Positions 35,934-48,661 of a DNA stretch of 64,000 nucleotides are shown piece after piece. Origin of the DNA: Copromyces sp. CBS 386.78 (Eukaryota; Ascomycota; Sordariomycetes; Sordariales; Sordariaceae); NCBI GenBank assembly GCA_030685235.1, contig MU839080.1:868001-932000 (forward strand), given 5' to 3'. How positions within the stretch are numbered: the stretch's first letter is position 1; the number at the start of each line of letters is the position of its first letter. Made by a program: the position numbers and the translations under genes. The notes beneath the pieces were generated by a model that did no database searches, was not told the origin of the DNA, and saw nothing but the letters and a program-made list of their open reading frames with translations.

Positions 35934-36808
35934 CGGAACAACGAACGGGCCATCCACCTGCCAATGGCAAAAGAGGTGAAAGAGCCGACATCGATCGAAC
36001 GGGGTTGTCTTGTTGAATGGAACTCTCTCGCTTCTCCATCCATTCAGCCCCCGGCAACCCAACCAGCTGAGGTCGGAGGAGGAGAAAGGGTACCTTGAGG
36101 ACCTCGCTTCTGTTCTTCCCAGGCCACTTGTTGTCGCACCATGTCATCGTCCCTGCACTTGTGTGGATGGTGGTGTTGGTGTTGTAGTGTAATGAAGTAC
36201 CGAATGTAGTCAGGTAGCAGTAGTAAAAAGGGGACTAGCTTACCTAGTGACTAGCAAAGGTAGGTAATGTAGCGTAACTTCTATTTTCTTTCTTTCCCCT
36301 AGGTACACTTTTGCGATCTCGGGGATAGGTGATCGACGGCCGAGGGACACAGTAAGGGTACTCTACAGTGTGTCTACTCTAATCATCTCAACTTTTCAAG
36401 TAAATGATAACGTGACAGAGCATGATTACCCTTTTTTTAGTCCAGTGCAATGAGATTGAGGCTCATCCGGTGGACTATTTGTCTGAGTTCTCGCTCGCTG
36501 TCGAATCTGCGGTGCGCACAGAAATAAGGCCTCATTTTGAGTGCTTAGGTCTGCGGTTCGTTTCCGCTGTTGTCAGGTTTTGTTTCACGTCCTGTCTTCG
36601 CGAGGCCCCTATTCGCAAGGTCCTTGGAGTTTATTACAGAACCATGATGAGAAGAACCTCGAGTAATTCCGCCAGCTGGCCCGAAATTGAGGGCCCTTTC
36701 TGTCTTGCCAACAACACTCTCCATCAGCTACCGGTATGCAGGATCTGTACATAAAGTCTATGAGTGTGATGTGTGTCCTGGCAACGCTGTAATGAAGCAA
36801 GGTACCTA

Positions 36809-36840
<32 letters not shown>
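36809..36840. repeat. (CCTG)8 microsatellite
   Basis: Eight perfect CCTG units followed by a partial CCT, immediately after TACCTA. Tetranucleotide arrays of this length are usually length-polymorphic. Confidence 0.98.
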
Positions 36841-36843
<3 letters not shown>

Positions 36844-39800
36844 AGCGTTCGACTTCATTTCGTCCCAGAACGTGGCTTCTTTGTTCCTCTGTTGTTGAAC
36901 TTGTTGGTAAGCTCAACAGCCGGTTCATGGCTGCTCCATCACCTCCATGTCCGTCCGCCAAGTCCGATTCGCCGCCAAGGCCTTGGCCCAAGTTCAAGTT
37001 TGTCAAAGTGTTCTGTGATGAGGTGCGCGTGTGTGCTGTCAGGTGGTGGTTTTTCTCCGAGCTTCTGGCGCCTGTGGAGTGCAGGACGCACATTGACAAC
37101 GGGCCTGAATGACACTGTTGACTGCACGCACTGCGGAAGGAAACGGACGATACCCATACTGTGCGAGAAGATTAAGATTGATACTGTCATCCTACAGCTC
37201 CAACTACATAGAGGTAACGGCGGCGGCTTTTGCTTGGTAAACTTTATCTCTCCAGGTCGGACGTCAATCTCGACATTGTGTGCCAGAAACGCCCTCACCA
37301 CCAATTGCCATGGCGTGACAATGGCCACAGAGAGGTTCTCGTTTGACCAAGACCGATTGTTTCTACTGGCCAAACATCTCTCAGGGCAGCTGACTCTGAT
37401 CTATTCTGGGCCCTTTTAATCAGGCACAACAGCAGATCCGGCGGGAGCTTGCCGAGGTTTAGCTCAGGTCATGATCATCACTGAGCTACGGAACTTAGGT
37501 GGGAGCCAAGAGTCTTCTCCACCTTTTCCTGGGCCCGGCTTTCCTTCTTTTTATGTATTCTGTTGCCTTGCCCTTCGCGCCCGAGCGCTCCCAAGGTGCC
37601 ATCCATCTCGAGCTGGTTTTAGTTGTAAGTTTCTAGTAAGTTCACCTTTGGGCAAGCTGAGTACGGCATAGTCTGTGCATGGTTGGTTGGCTCTTGATTC
37701 TCTCCCGCGGATATTGAGTGATAACAGAAAGTGCAGGTAACCATTACGTACCTATTCCGACAACGGCTGAGGGTTGGCCATTTTTCCATCACAAAGGACC
37801 CTGAGGTGCCTTTCTGTCCATCCCAAGCGGGAGAAGAAAAGGAGGCTGGTTTAAGCTCATCTGGGGATAGCCGCCCCTGTAAGGTTCCTGGAAGAACATG
37901 TTACCTATTGCTACGTGCCCCTGGGCCAATCAGAGCGCGCCCTGTACCGGAAACACAATTGAGGCGGAGCTCGGCTAGCTCTCTTCTTTCCTCCGTCAAT
38001 GGTCCGTTGCAACCTCCAATATTCCGTGGGTGGGCAGCCGACGACCTGTCTACCTACCTCTCTGGCATCGAGCAAGAGACTTTTGGAGGGTACAAAGCGA
38101 AAAGGGAAATTGTCACGGATATGGACGTGGACGGGCACTCACCGTTTGGGATCTGGCCTGCATGACGCACGAACTTGACACTGACACCAGCATCTCACGG
38201 CCCTGGAGTCGGTTGGGGGCTTTGTGGTTATCATTCGAGGAAAGTCCGTCTCCCCCCCCCGCCTGCGGTGCGCCAAAGTATAAAGCCAACGTACTATGGA
38301 CCACTTTGGTTAAAATTGCAACTGGGCTCAGTTAGCTGTGCTGGAACTAACAGCAGTCCTTTAATTTCTTGAGTGGTTCTTGCGTGACGAAGGTGGAGGG
38401 CAGAAACAACTACCTCGTTAGTTGCCGTCGTGAGGGGAAGTTTGGGTGCTTGACGAGGTCTTTGATGGCCGCGATATCATCCTGCAGATGAGGGGTCTGG
38501 TCAGTTCACTCGGGAATAAAACAGGCAGGCCAATGGGGAGTGGTAGAGGTTCAACTCTAGCCAAGCCAATACGGAGTCCCCTTCGACGCCGATTGTGTCT
38601 GTGTGACCGTGGTAGAGTGTGCCATACTCTGCGGCAAGTCTCAGCCGTTTTCATCCGGGCCACCTTCCATTTTCCTCGACAATCGACAGGGACTTGAGTT
38701 TGCGTCGACTGGATTGCGAGCAAGGAAGCAGAGGTGTTACGCAAAGCCCACGTCAGGTTCCTGAAGAGAAAATGGCTTTCCACTGAACAAACCCAATGAT
38801 CGTCCAAGAGGGACAGCATAGAAAGTTGACATGGTCGGGTCCCGGGTTGAGTTTGCTCCGAATCATCCCTTCCTTCGAAAGCACCTTCCAAATTTCGATC
38901 CACAGAAATATTAGGGACGATAAGTACCTCTAGGTAGCGGGGCAGTTCTGATTGATGTCATCATGGCACCAGGATCATCATCGAAGGCGAACGGATGAAC
39001 ACTGTACACTAGAATTCCTTCCCTTTTGTGGTATGAACTTCCCAACGCGCACGGAAGGAATCGCCAGGGCACCCCTTTCCCCCTGGGCTCCCAAGCTACC
39101 GGCCCTACCGGCACACAGACGGGCGCGCACAAATCCAAATGCAGAATTTCCCCAAGGTGGCAGGGACAAAATTCTGTCCATCCACAAAGAAGTTGGGGGT
39201 TTCTGCCAGATCTGCCAGTGAAAACCCTTCTCGTCAGATGTCCAATTTTTTTCACGCACGACAAGATCAGCTCCTGTCCACCCACCTGTCCACTTGCCGA
39301 GGACCAACTTGCCGATTATATGCGAGCCCGAGCACCGACAGAGCGTAGCGTTTCTGGGGTGCCGGTAAATACTAGCAAGTCCTCCCATGTTGGTGATCGG
39401 TACCCCTCCTGCCCTCCGCGCCGTCCTCCATGAAAGACTCCTCCTACACCGGCAGCACCGCAGCGCATGCGTACTCAGGCGAGACCGAGAATACTACCTC
39501 CCGGCTCCCTACCCTGAGTTCCGGGGCAACGAACGGAACGGATACAGTACGGGTCGTCAAAGTCTCTGGCACTCCGTCGGTACCGCAAACCCTGGCCTCC
39601 TTGTAACGGACCATTCGGCTGTGCCATGATTCGAAATTCTCTCGCCGAGCCGCCCGTTGCCCGTGAGTCTCCCGAGGTCAGACATTCCGCTACGGGACTG
39701 TATGGGATCAGACGCGGCCGTGAAAACTCGACTGCTTTGCTCTCGGCTCTCCATTTTTCAAGGGAATAAACAAAACACTCGCCTCTGCTTTTCTCAGTCT

Positions 39801-42800
39801 TCGACCGTTGTACTTTGTAGTGAGCCGCAGATATCCATGCATCATGGATCGAGCGATGGAGCCTCAACTCGACAGTCCACCGTTGACGGGCAGTGGAGGC
39901 CGGTGGTCCCGGTGGAGGTTAGTGGATGCCAGTGGAGGCCAGTGGAGAGGCAGCATTGACAGAAAACATGTCAATTGTTTTGAGGGTACGTACAGAGTCG
40001 CAACTGATACTCTCGCGACGGACTATACCCAGTTGAAGAAACTTAAGCGAATCGCGACCCACGGCACCACCGAAAAGGAGATTTTTATTGACCCCATCAC
40101 CGTCGGCAGGACACGATTGTCTGCATGTCGATGGCTTGACTTGATGCAACAGATGGCGGTGGATGGATGGACGATGAGTCGAACATGATCTTCTATGATG
40201 AGTAAGTTAGAGTTTTGCCCTCACCCATGGTTATCGTGCCCGAACGAAGCGATAATGATGCCAAAGTTGCTAACCCTTGTCTATTGCTTTTGGTTGAGAA
40301 ACTAACAATTGCAGCGCGGGGGCATCTGGTTGGATGAAACAATCGTTTCTCGTGTCCATTTTTGGATACTTGCCTGCCGTCTCAAGCCCCTGCGACTCCT
40401 TTCTTCTCAACTCCTGACTGGGCTTTCTATCGAGCTTGGCGGCCGGGGCGTGATGCATCGTCATTGCCGTGAGGCTCGGTTCGCTCGATCTGGGGCACGC
40501 CAACGACAACGACGACAACACTGCCAAGTCCCCTCCTTTCACTCACCAGTCCTCGAGTGAGGGTTTCCATCGCGAACAAGCTCGGCATGTGACATTTTCT
40601 GAAGACACATGCATGCCATTCAGTGGCGTACAACACCCCAGAGAAGAAAAAACATGTTGTGACATGTGCTGGCTAGTGCGCTTGACATGTGCTGCAACAA
40701 GCGCAGACCTCGACGTTCCTATCCTCACTGTTGTCTGGGCTTGTTATGTCTGTGTTGCGAAGTGGTCAGCCTGGGTTCGGTTGCGATGAAGCTCATCTCG
40801 CTCCTTGATCCTATCAGGCCTTGGCCTTGCTCTCTTGTTGTTTCATGGAATTTTCAGAGACAACGACACGCCAGCCGGCAAAAGGTCATGGGCAGGTGGT
40901 GTGCAGGTGTGCTAGCCTCCTCGTCCGTCGACGCCATCCACGCCCGTCCCACGTTCACCCATGGGTTTGTTCAAGGGTTTGTCCCCTGAAGTTTGCCGCT
41001 TGACTGCTTTGGGCGTAGTTGGTTTCTATTCTTAAAGTTAACCTTCTTTGCCCTTCTTGGTTTGCTCCACTTGACTGCTGCCACATCCGACCGAGAAACA
41101 GCCGGCCTAGCCACTCAGAGGGGAGGAAGCAGAAAACACGCTGTTAACCCTAAAGCCACTCACCAACAACCCCTTAAATATTAGGCCGTCTTACAGGCTT
41201 CCCAGTCTTACTCCCGTCATCAGATGACTTTTTCCCAAGATCTCTCTCTGCCAACAGACATAGATTCGCAATCTCGAATGCATTCCGCAAAGCCTCAATT
41301 CCTTATTTCCGAGCACCAAAGGCCATACCAACAACTCTGTAGTCTCCTTTCCGAACGACCCATCGACTGCTTTAGGGTTAGCAGGCCGCAATAGTCAAGA
41401 GCTCCGATACAACGTTCCACTCTAGTCATGCCCGCGGCTTCCGCCAACAAGCCTTCTTTCATCATTGCTTGACTGTCGAGACCGTTTTGGCTGACCATAC
41501 AAGCCATATTTTTGCGCTTTTGACCATTCAAGTTCCATTTCCACCATCCATTTCATACGCCAGGCTGCAGGCATGCAAGTAATCAGAACCCAATTTCTTC
41601 AGTCCACGCTTTACCCAACCTTTTCCATTCTTATCGACACTTGTCCACCACCAGATGCACCCCACGACAAAGCCCAACTGGTCCTGCCGTGTGTCGTTGG
41701 ACAAGTGACAGCAAGGTCAACGGACTGTACCTTTTGTTCCTGAGTGCCTACTTTGGAAATCGTAGATTCCGGACGCCCGGGGGCGGTGAGCCATTCGCAC
41801 AGCTGTTGCAGGTCAACGACACGCACAGATGCGAATCATTCGGTCCATCGGAAGATGGCTTCGCAACAATAGCTTCGGCCTACTCCCACCCTACAATATC
41901 GGTTCTGATACCGTTCACGGTGTTCACCCGTACCCCGGTACCTTCCCGCCAATCCTGGAAAGATGCGAGTGTGCAATGTTTGTTATCGGGGTGAACCGCC
42001 TTCAACAACTCCACGTGCGCGCGGATCTCGCGGCTATCACGAATTACTGCAACAGGCCGAGGGCAAACCCTCATAAGAGCCGGCAAATCCTAGGCCGCTC
42101 ATCGTCTCCTGCGCCTCAATCTCTACCGTGTGCTGTTGGCCTGGAACTAATTATAGTCACATCCCAATCAGGGAACTTTTAAAGTCATCTCCCGCTTGCC
42201 ATTGGCATCGTGGCTGGGTTGAGCCACTCAACCACCATAATTGTGATAGGTGAGGTGACAACTACATTGCTGTGATCACCATCCTTTCCTATCTGGGCTC
42301 CGAGATTGTCATTATCGGCTCCGAAAACGCTCTCTTCGACGAGATCACGGGAAACATCATAGCATCCTCATCCGACTGAGCATGCATCAATCCCAGGCAC
42401 AGCATTATAGACGGTAGATATACTGTTGCCTCAACCACTTCCCTCCTTCCAGGCCATGCCGCTAATAAATACACAACATGTTAGCCTCACAGAACGAAGC
42501 TGCACGGGTATTCTGTGCATTACACGTACATCACAGCCATGCGTTTGTGAAACCTCAAAGCGCGGTGAGAGACGGGACGAGACCGTCGACAAGGCCAGCT
42601 CAAGTCACACGGAGGCTGCCTCCTTCACCATGCATTTCCACACCCGACACAATGGGTATCCTCTATGCCTGGAGTATTTCCCGATCCTTCGGCACCTACC
42701 CATCACTGTCCAGTGACTGTTCAGGGCAGGCACAGGAGGGATGAAATACCCCGATGTCTGTTCCCGTTGCCTTGCTATTTGCTCCTGGGATGGGTGGTTG

Positions 42801-43666
42801 GGTTTTGCATCAAACATGGTTCGTTTACCAGAGAAGAGATCACAACAGTATCTTGGTGGACACTGAGATTTCCTTCTCTGGGTCGAACAGACGCTGTGTC
42901 TTGAGGATTCACTGCTTTTCACCCCGTTCTGATAATATGTCATGAGAAGGAATATTGTTCGAGGCGGATAGACCCGGTGACGTTGCCCTGCGTGGTCCCC
43001 TGCCCGCTCATTCAAGAGCTTGGGTCACATGCGGATTGCCTCATGCCATGAGCTCCCGCACCGTCGGGGTTGGCAGGGTAGTCACTTCCCAACCTTGAGC
43101 AAACAATCAGCAATTTTTGTGCAAGAACTCAGGTTGCAGCCAGCAAACAAGGGGATTCTGGCACCTGACTCGACAACGAGGCAAGGCTAACACTCAGCAA
43201 AGATATGTAATCATTTATGGAAGGCCAAAAGAGGGAGAAAGCGTCTGGAAAAGCAGACAAGTGTTGACAAGACGGCCCGAAAGAGGCAAACGTGTACAGC
43301 ACCAACAGCTAATCCGGGCTCCAACACCTTCCTTTGTCTCAGCAATGCCAATCTGTTGGGTCAGCACAAACTTCTTTTGCTTCCTTCCTGTCCTTTGTGT
43401 TTCATTGACAAGTCATTTCTGTGTTCCCCCATCCCAGTCACACTGCCGGCACGCTCAAAAACATTTTATCTTCTTGTCACACTGTTTCCCCACGGAATAC
43501 CACTCTGCGGCTGTAGACTGACTCTCGAGTGCTGGTAGGCGAGAGCTTCCCTTCTGACTGGGAGTTTCATCAATCGGCAGATCGAGTTATCTCGCGCGAG
43601 ACTCCTTGTAATGGAGCCGGTTAACTGCTATGGACCATCTCGGACATCTGATAGCCTAGAGTTTGT

Positions 43667-43685
43667 CCCCCCCCCCCCCCCCCCC
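43667..43685. repeat. Homopolymer run of 19 C
   Basis: Nineteen consecutive cytosines in non-coding DNA. Length is prone to slippage in vivo and to sequencing error. Confidence 0.95.
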
Positions 43686-43881
43686 GACGAGGAAGATTTA
43701 CTGGTCGATAAACGATACACTTGACTCCATTTTATCTCGACGAGTCTTTGAAGATCCTTGGTCTCCATCTCCATGCCCAGTTCCGTCACTCCCTTGCTTC
43801 ATCTCCATAGTATAATTCCCCATCGAGCATTTTTCGCTTGCCATTCTCAAACAATCGAAGAGGCTATGACATGGCCCGGCA

Positions 43882-43930
43882 TAGCATGGTGTAGTGGCAG
43901 TTACTCATCCGCCTGCCTCAACTCCAATCC
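43882..43930 (+). other. tRNA-Asp-like 5' fragment
   Basis: ATGGTGTAGTGG followed by CAG and then TCCGCCTG resembles the D-arm and anticodon-stem side of a eukaryotic tRNA-Asp. TGGTGTAGTGG is a perfect A-box match. The anticodon loop is disrupted, there is no B box and no matching acceptor strand, so it is a relic at best. Confidence 0.35.
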
Positions 43931-46140
43931 CTCGCTCCACCAAAACTCCCCTCCCCACACTGCAACTTCTCGTATTCCGTTGCACTAAGGCAAAGACCAA
44001 AAAGTAACCCATCAAGGTTCCATAGGTCCATCGGTGGTGGTCCATTCCATGGTGCTCGGGCGGCTATCCTATTCAAGCGCCTCGCAGGGAATCACTACAT
44101 GGGAGGCTAACCTGGACTTTCTGACAAGGTAGTCCCCTGCGTGGGTTGAAGCGGAATGAAAGGGTGAGGCTGGGGAAGAATATCCCAAAACGTACAACGT
44201 AGCCGACGGCAGAAACGGCGATCAGGAAGGGTTGACTCCTCACTCATCGCCATGGTCGCCGTCTCCGTCGCCCTCACTGCTGTCGGCGCTGTCCTTCTCG
44301 CCCGTCGCAGCCGCGTTTCCGTATAGCTCCGACCGCTGTATGTACCAGGCTGTGAGGACATGAACCTGTCGACTACCCACACGAACTACCTAGTCACTCA
44401 ATGAATGACCACTGGACAGACGGTCAGCGTTTACGCCCTCCTTCGTGCCTCCGCAACAAGTAGCATCGACAGGGACATGGCTTCTACCCTGGGAGCCACA
44501 GCAGTGGTCAAGACCAGCAAAGAAAAGAGAAAAGAAAGGTTGCCCAGCCACACCTTTCGCAGTTTGCCTCCAGCCCCAGCTCCAAGGTCCCTCATCCTCA
44601 CCCCCGGTCCTTGCCCTTGTCCATGTCCTGGTCGCCTACGGCGCCGGGCGCGACGGTACTGCGGTAAGTGTACGCTCCGGCCCGAGAGAACCAGCCAACG
44701 GGGTCAAGTTGCGAAAGTCTCATCTTCCACTGTACTACTGTACAACCCTTACTCAGACTCAGACCATGTTCTGTGTCCTGTCTGGTCTAATTAGCTGCTC
44801 CCGGGGATGCAAGTTCGGTTTGATGAGGAAAAAAATGGTTGTGTTGCCGGTCTGGTGTCAACCGAGGTTATAAGCAGGTCGGGCCAGTTCGGCTCTGTTT
44901 AGGCCGAGAGAATGAGTGGATGAGCGAGTGGACAATGATGTGGTTCAAAACCGCACGATCGTCGTGATGCAGGCCAGATTTGAACTCAGTGGCCCGATGG
45001 TGAAGATGAGTTGTACACGCGACTGGAGCGAGTGGCCAAGTGGTGTGGGGGGTTGCTTAAGTTCGGGGAGCGTGAAGCCGAACGAATGGAAGAGACGAGA
45101 GAGATAAGGTAGGTGTGGCGCTAGACCATGTGTTCGATCAAAAGTCTTTATTTCTTTCTTTTTCGTTGTACTACATGTGTTACAGGAATAATTAGAGGCT
45201 TTAGAGTGCGGCGTGCGCGTGATCGGGGAGAGTGTCTTCTTGTCCCTGGGTGGGAAATCCGCTGGACTTTTGCCAGTGGGCTAAGTCGAGAAGCCGGATG
45301 AGGAACAAAGGAGTATTCCAAGAAATATCAAAACTTACACAATTGAGCTCCATACCATCGTCATCTCCACGGTGAAACCTTCACCAGTCCCTCTCGACGA
45401 GTCAACTTGCTTCCAGAGCAGAAAGAACGAGACGACCTGAAACCTGGCTGATGTTTCGCTCCTTCCAGATCCCTCCCTCGTGCCTCCCCTCTCACATTGG
45501 CATAATCCCCTGGCTCCTGTCTTCTGAGACTACCAAGACGGGTCCATACCTCCATGGACCAACCCCACTAACCACCCATTGTCCACTGACCCTTCGTGCC
45601 TTCCTCTGCAAAAGCAAGTCTCCTACGTTATGCAAGCAACTTACCTTAATCTTACCACTTTGGATCGGGGCCAAGAACTTGCATGTGACCTCCTCGAAGC
45701 GCGAGTCTCAGCCAGGGAGGCGGAAAATGAGTCGTGTAGTGTAGCACGAGAAGCACATTGAGAGAGAAGGGACACGTTCGTTGTTACACATTTCACCGAC
45801 ACGCAGACTCGTTCAGACTGGATAGGAGTCCAGGCTCGGAACAAAGAGAGAAGCAGCAACACAAACCAAAAAGAGTGGAAGTGGAGGTGGAGAAAGGGTA
45901 GAGCATCATAAAAAGGAAACTGTAAGTCATTGGCCATCATCACACCCCTCGACATTTCACGCGATGCCAAGATACCCATTTACCCAGTTGTATCTGGTAA
46001 ATGAAGGTAAGGCTGACTCGGCGGCTGTAAAATCGAAGGGATTTGGAGGATATTCCCAAACGAACTGACTTCTCCAGGTAACAGCCAACAATGAATCCCT
46101 CCCTCCCGGCCAGCCGCCTGGCACGGTCCCGAGCTCGGAG

Positions 46141-46700
46141 CTTCAATCCTGAACTACATCGGCGATGATGCTTCGGGCCGTTGGTAGTTGCCTGGCGGGC
46201 CTGTAAAAGTTATGGTATGTTTTCGTCTGCTACCAGCTGCCCGGTTTGGTAGAATAGATTGCCGTACGTACGTTCCTCTATCATTCCGTTTATTCAATAA
46301 TGAGTAGACGTACTGGGATAAATAAATAATCCCATTTGAATGCCTTAGCTGCCCTGAAACCCGGAAACGCAACCCGGACAGCGGATAATGGAATACCGCG
46401 TGGTTGGTTGTTGGGTTATCCTACTCGGGACTCAAGACTCTAGACCGTAAGTTCCAGTCGTCTGGCATATACTAATTAATATTCAAACGTAAATTAATAG
46501 TCCAGCCTGGTGGTTGGGTGTCCGGGGATAATAAACCAGGTAAGGGTCTGGGGCCCGGTTGCTATATGATTAGAATAAGGCCGCGAAACCGACAACGCAA
46601 ACCGTAAATACGGCCGAATAGAAATTATGATAGGAAGGGAAGAAAAAGAAGATAAAGAAAGGAAAAAGGCCGACCTTTACGTGAGAACTATGCATTTGAG
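46141..46700. other. Compositionally distinct non-coding segment
   Basis: This piece is richer in TA steps (ATAAATAAATAAT, TTAATTAATATT-like runs) than its surroundings and contains a small palindrome, GGGAT-TAAATAAATA-ATCCC, at about 46315. It ends in a purine-rich GAAGGGAAGAAAAAGAAG tract. It may be a decayed, mutated mobile element, but no terminal repeats, target duplications or coding remnants were recognised. Confidence 0.3.
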
Positions 46701-48661
46701 AATCTCATTCCATTAGCAGGCTATACACGCGTGTTGGTGGTAGCGTCACGGTAGTGTACAGTATGTCGCGGTCCTCTTTTCATGATGCCATCGAGATGAG
46801 GCTGTGTTGAAGGGTATCTCAACCGCACCGTAATGATTACAATTTGCATACCTCTAGTGTAAGTGCTGTACCGTAGCTTAACGTCGTTGGTTTACGTCGA
46901 TATTGAGATCTCGCTAGTCTTTTCAGTGACTCGCCAATTTTTGGGGGCGGGAAAGAACCAACAGACCGTGACAGTCACAAATCACTTGAAAATATTCACA
47001 CAAAGCACAAAGCAACGCCACAATCAACTCCCAAAGCCCAAAAGTCGATTATTGAACTGACCATGCAATACAACGTTGCCGTGGTGCTCCCTTTCTGTGG
47101 CGGGCTACTGTACAAATATGCTGAGTTGGTGCTTATGTTGCCGCCAACTCGCACTTGTTGTTTCCAACCGCAGCATTAATGTTACACAAGTCCATAACCG
47201 CGGGACAGATGCTCCTTCTTTGTCTTACCAACTGCTTCTTCTCATGGAAAGGACAAGCCAAATTTCACAATATTTCACAATAACCTGAGAAGTTTGTTTT
47301 CTGTAAAAAAACCTAAAAAAAACCTTGTAAGACGGAAAAAAAAAAGACACCAAGAAAAGAGATGTCGTCCTTATCGTAGCCATTGCTGTTGTCACGTACC
47401 ACCACACGGCAAACCAACAAGGGAGAAATCCGATCCCTCACCTGCCAATACTGCATCTCTTCTAGGGAGCAGCGGCCCGTTGTCGCGGTTCGTTAAGGAT
47501 CAAGTAGGCAAGCGAGATGTCATGTTGCTTCCGGGAGTTGGAAGAGGCAAGCGTCCTAGGATTGAATACATGTGAAGCAAGTAGCTGGACTTTGGCAAAG
47601 AGTCATAATCCATGTGAAACGTGCGTGCGGGAGGGGCACATGAGGGAAGATGAAGTACGAGTGCGGTAAGAAAATGACACTATATCTACCTTATCCAAGC
47701 GACCTAACTACCCGATAACTAGACCTAGTTCACCCCTGAATTGCTTCAAGGTGAACTCTCTCTTCTTGCCATTTTTGCTTGCCCAAATCTTTCCACATCC
47801 ATAGCTGTCTACCTAATTTAACTAAGCTACCTATCTAAATAAAGTGAACATCATCACCCATACATAATACATATCCATCCTCCCATAGCATTTTCGATAT
47901 ACCTACCACAGTCCTCTCCTATCACTTCTTTTGTGGTGCTGTATCGTACCCTATATAAGCTGATCTTCAATAGTTTTGATCACGTCTTGTGAGACTCCAC
48001 GCCCTTAGCTACGCTTCCTTCATGCCTCCAACATCCTCCTTAGTAGGCTTATAACCTTTGTTTTCGATCCAAACGAAAATTCGGTATCGTCTCCACACCA
48101 CCGGAAACTTTGTTTTCCCCGTCTCATTGCCCCTGAGGTGCACCTTCGTCTTTAGCTCTCCTTCAGACACGCCCATCTTTATCACGCACATCTCAGCTTC
48201 GTACCTTGCCTCACCCAATCATCGTGTAGAGCACCACTCCAAACATGGTTTGTGTATGTCGACGACCTCTCACACTTCACAGGCCATTTTCTCGTCAATC
48301 TCGACATCCTAAAGGATCAATAGTGCCCGCACCTATGCCGTCCTATTCGTTGTTCATACCACCCAGGATCAGAGCGGATTCACCCTGGGAATGTTTAAGA
48401 TTGCTATTCCCACATACTGCGAATGGCACGTATCTTCGTCCAAAACTTGACACTGTTCCAGGCGTTCAATCATATCGTATCATTTTGCGTGGTTGTGATC
48501 TTTGCATGCAGGCGTTGTGATTCAGGTTGAAAAGTTTGTTTGAGGAAGGGGACCATGGATATATTTCCAATAATGACCAAACAGTGGACAGTTCTTCGAT
48601 GTAGGTATAGTGTATGTACAGGCTTCGTTGAGATGCGATGGCTCAAGCTATCAGCTCAAAC

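Larger units (their letters stand above)
33212..48661. other. About 15.4 kb without a supported gene
   Basis: This spans from the start codon of the Zn2Cys6 gene to the 3' end of the karyopherin gene. Many open frames of 100-175 codons occur on both strands, but the longest lack an ATG (for example 33594-34118 and 38418-38903, which open at TTG and GTG) and none shows a domain. The first 1-2 kb should be the leader and promoter of the Zn2Cys6 gene. Scattered microsatellites, a 19-base C run, a tRNA-Asp-like fragment and an AT-shifted segment at about 46140-46700 are listed separately. The remainder shows nothing I can name. Confidence 0.6.

Noticed and set aside
38418..38903. 161-codon minus-strand open frame in the desert
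   Set aside because: It opens at a GTG, shows no motif, and has no supporting splice or context signals.
44965..45000. B-box-like AGTTCAAATC on the minus strand
   Set aside because: The surrounding sequence cannot be folded into acceptor, D and anticodon arms.
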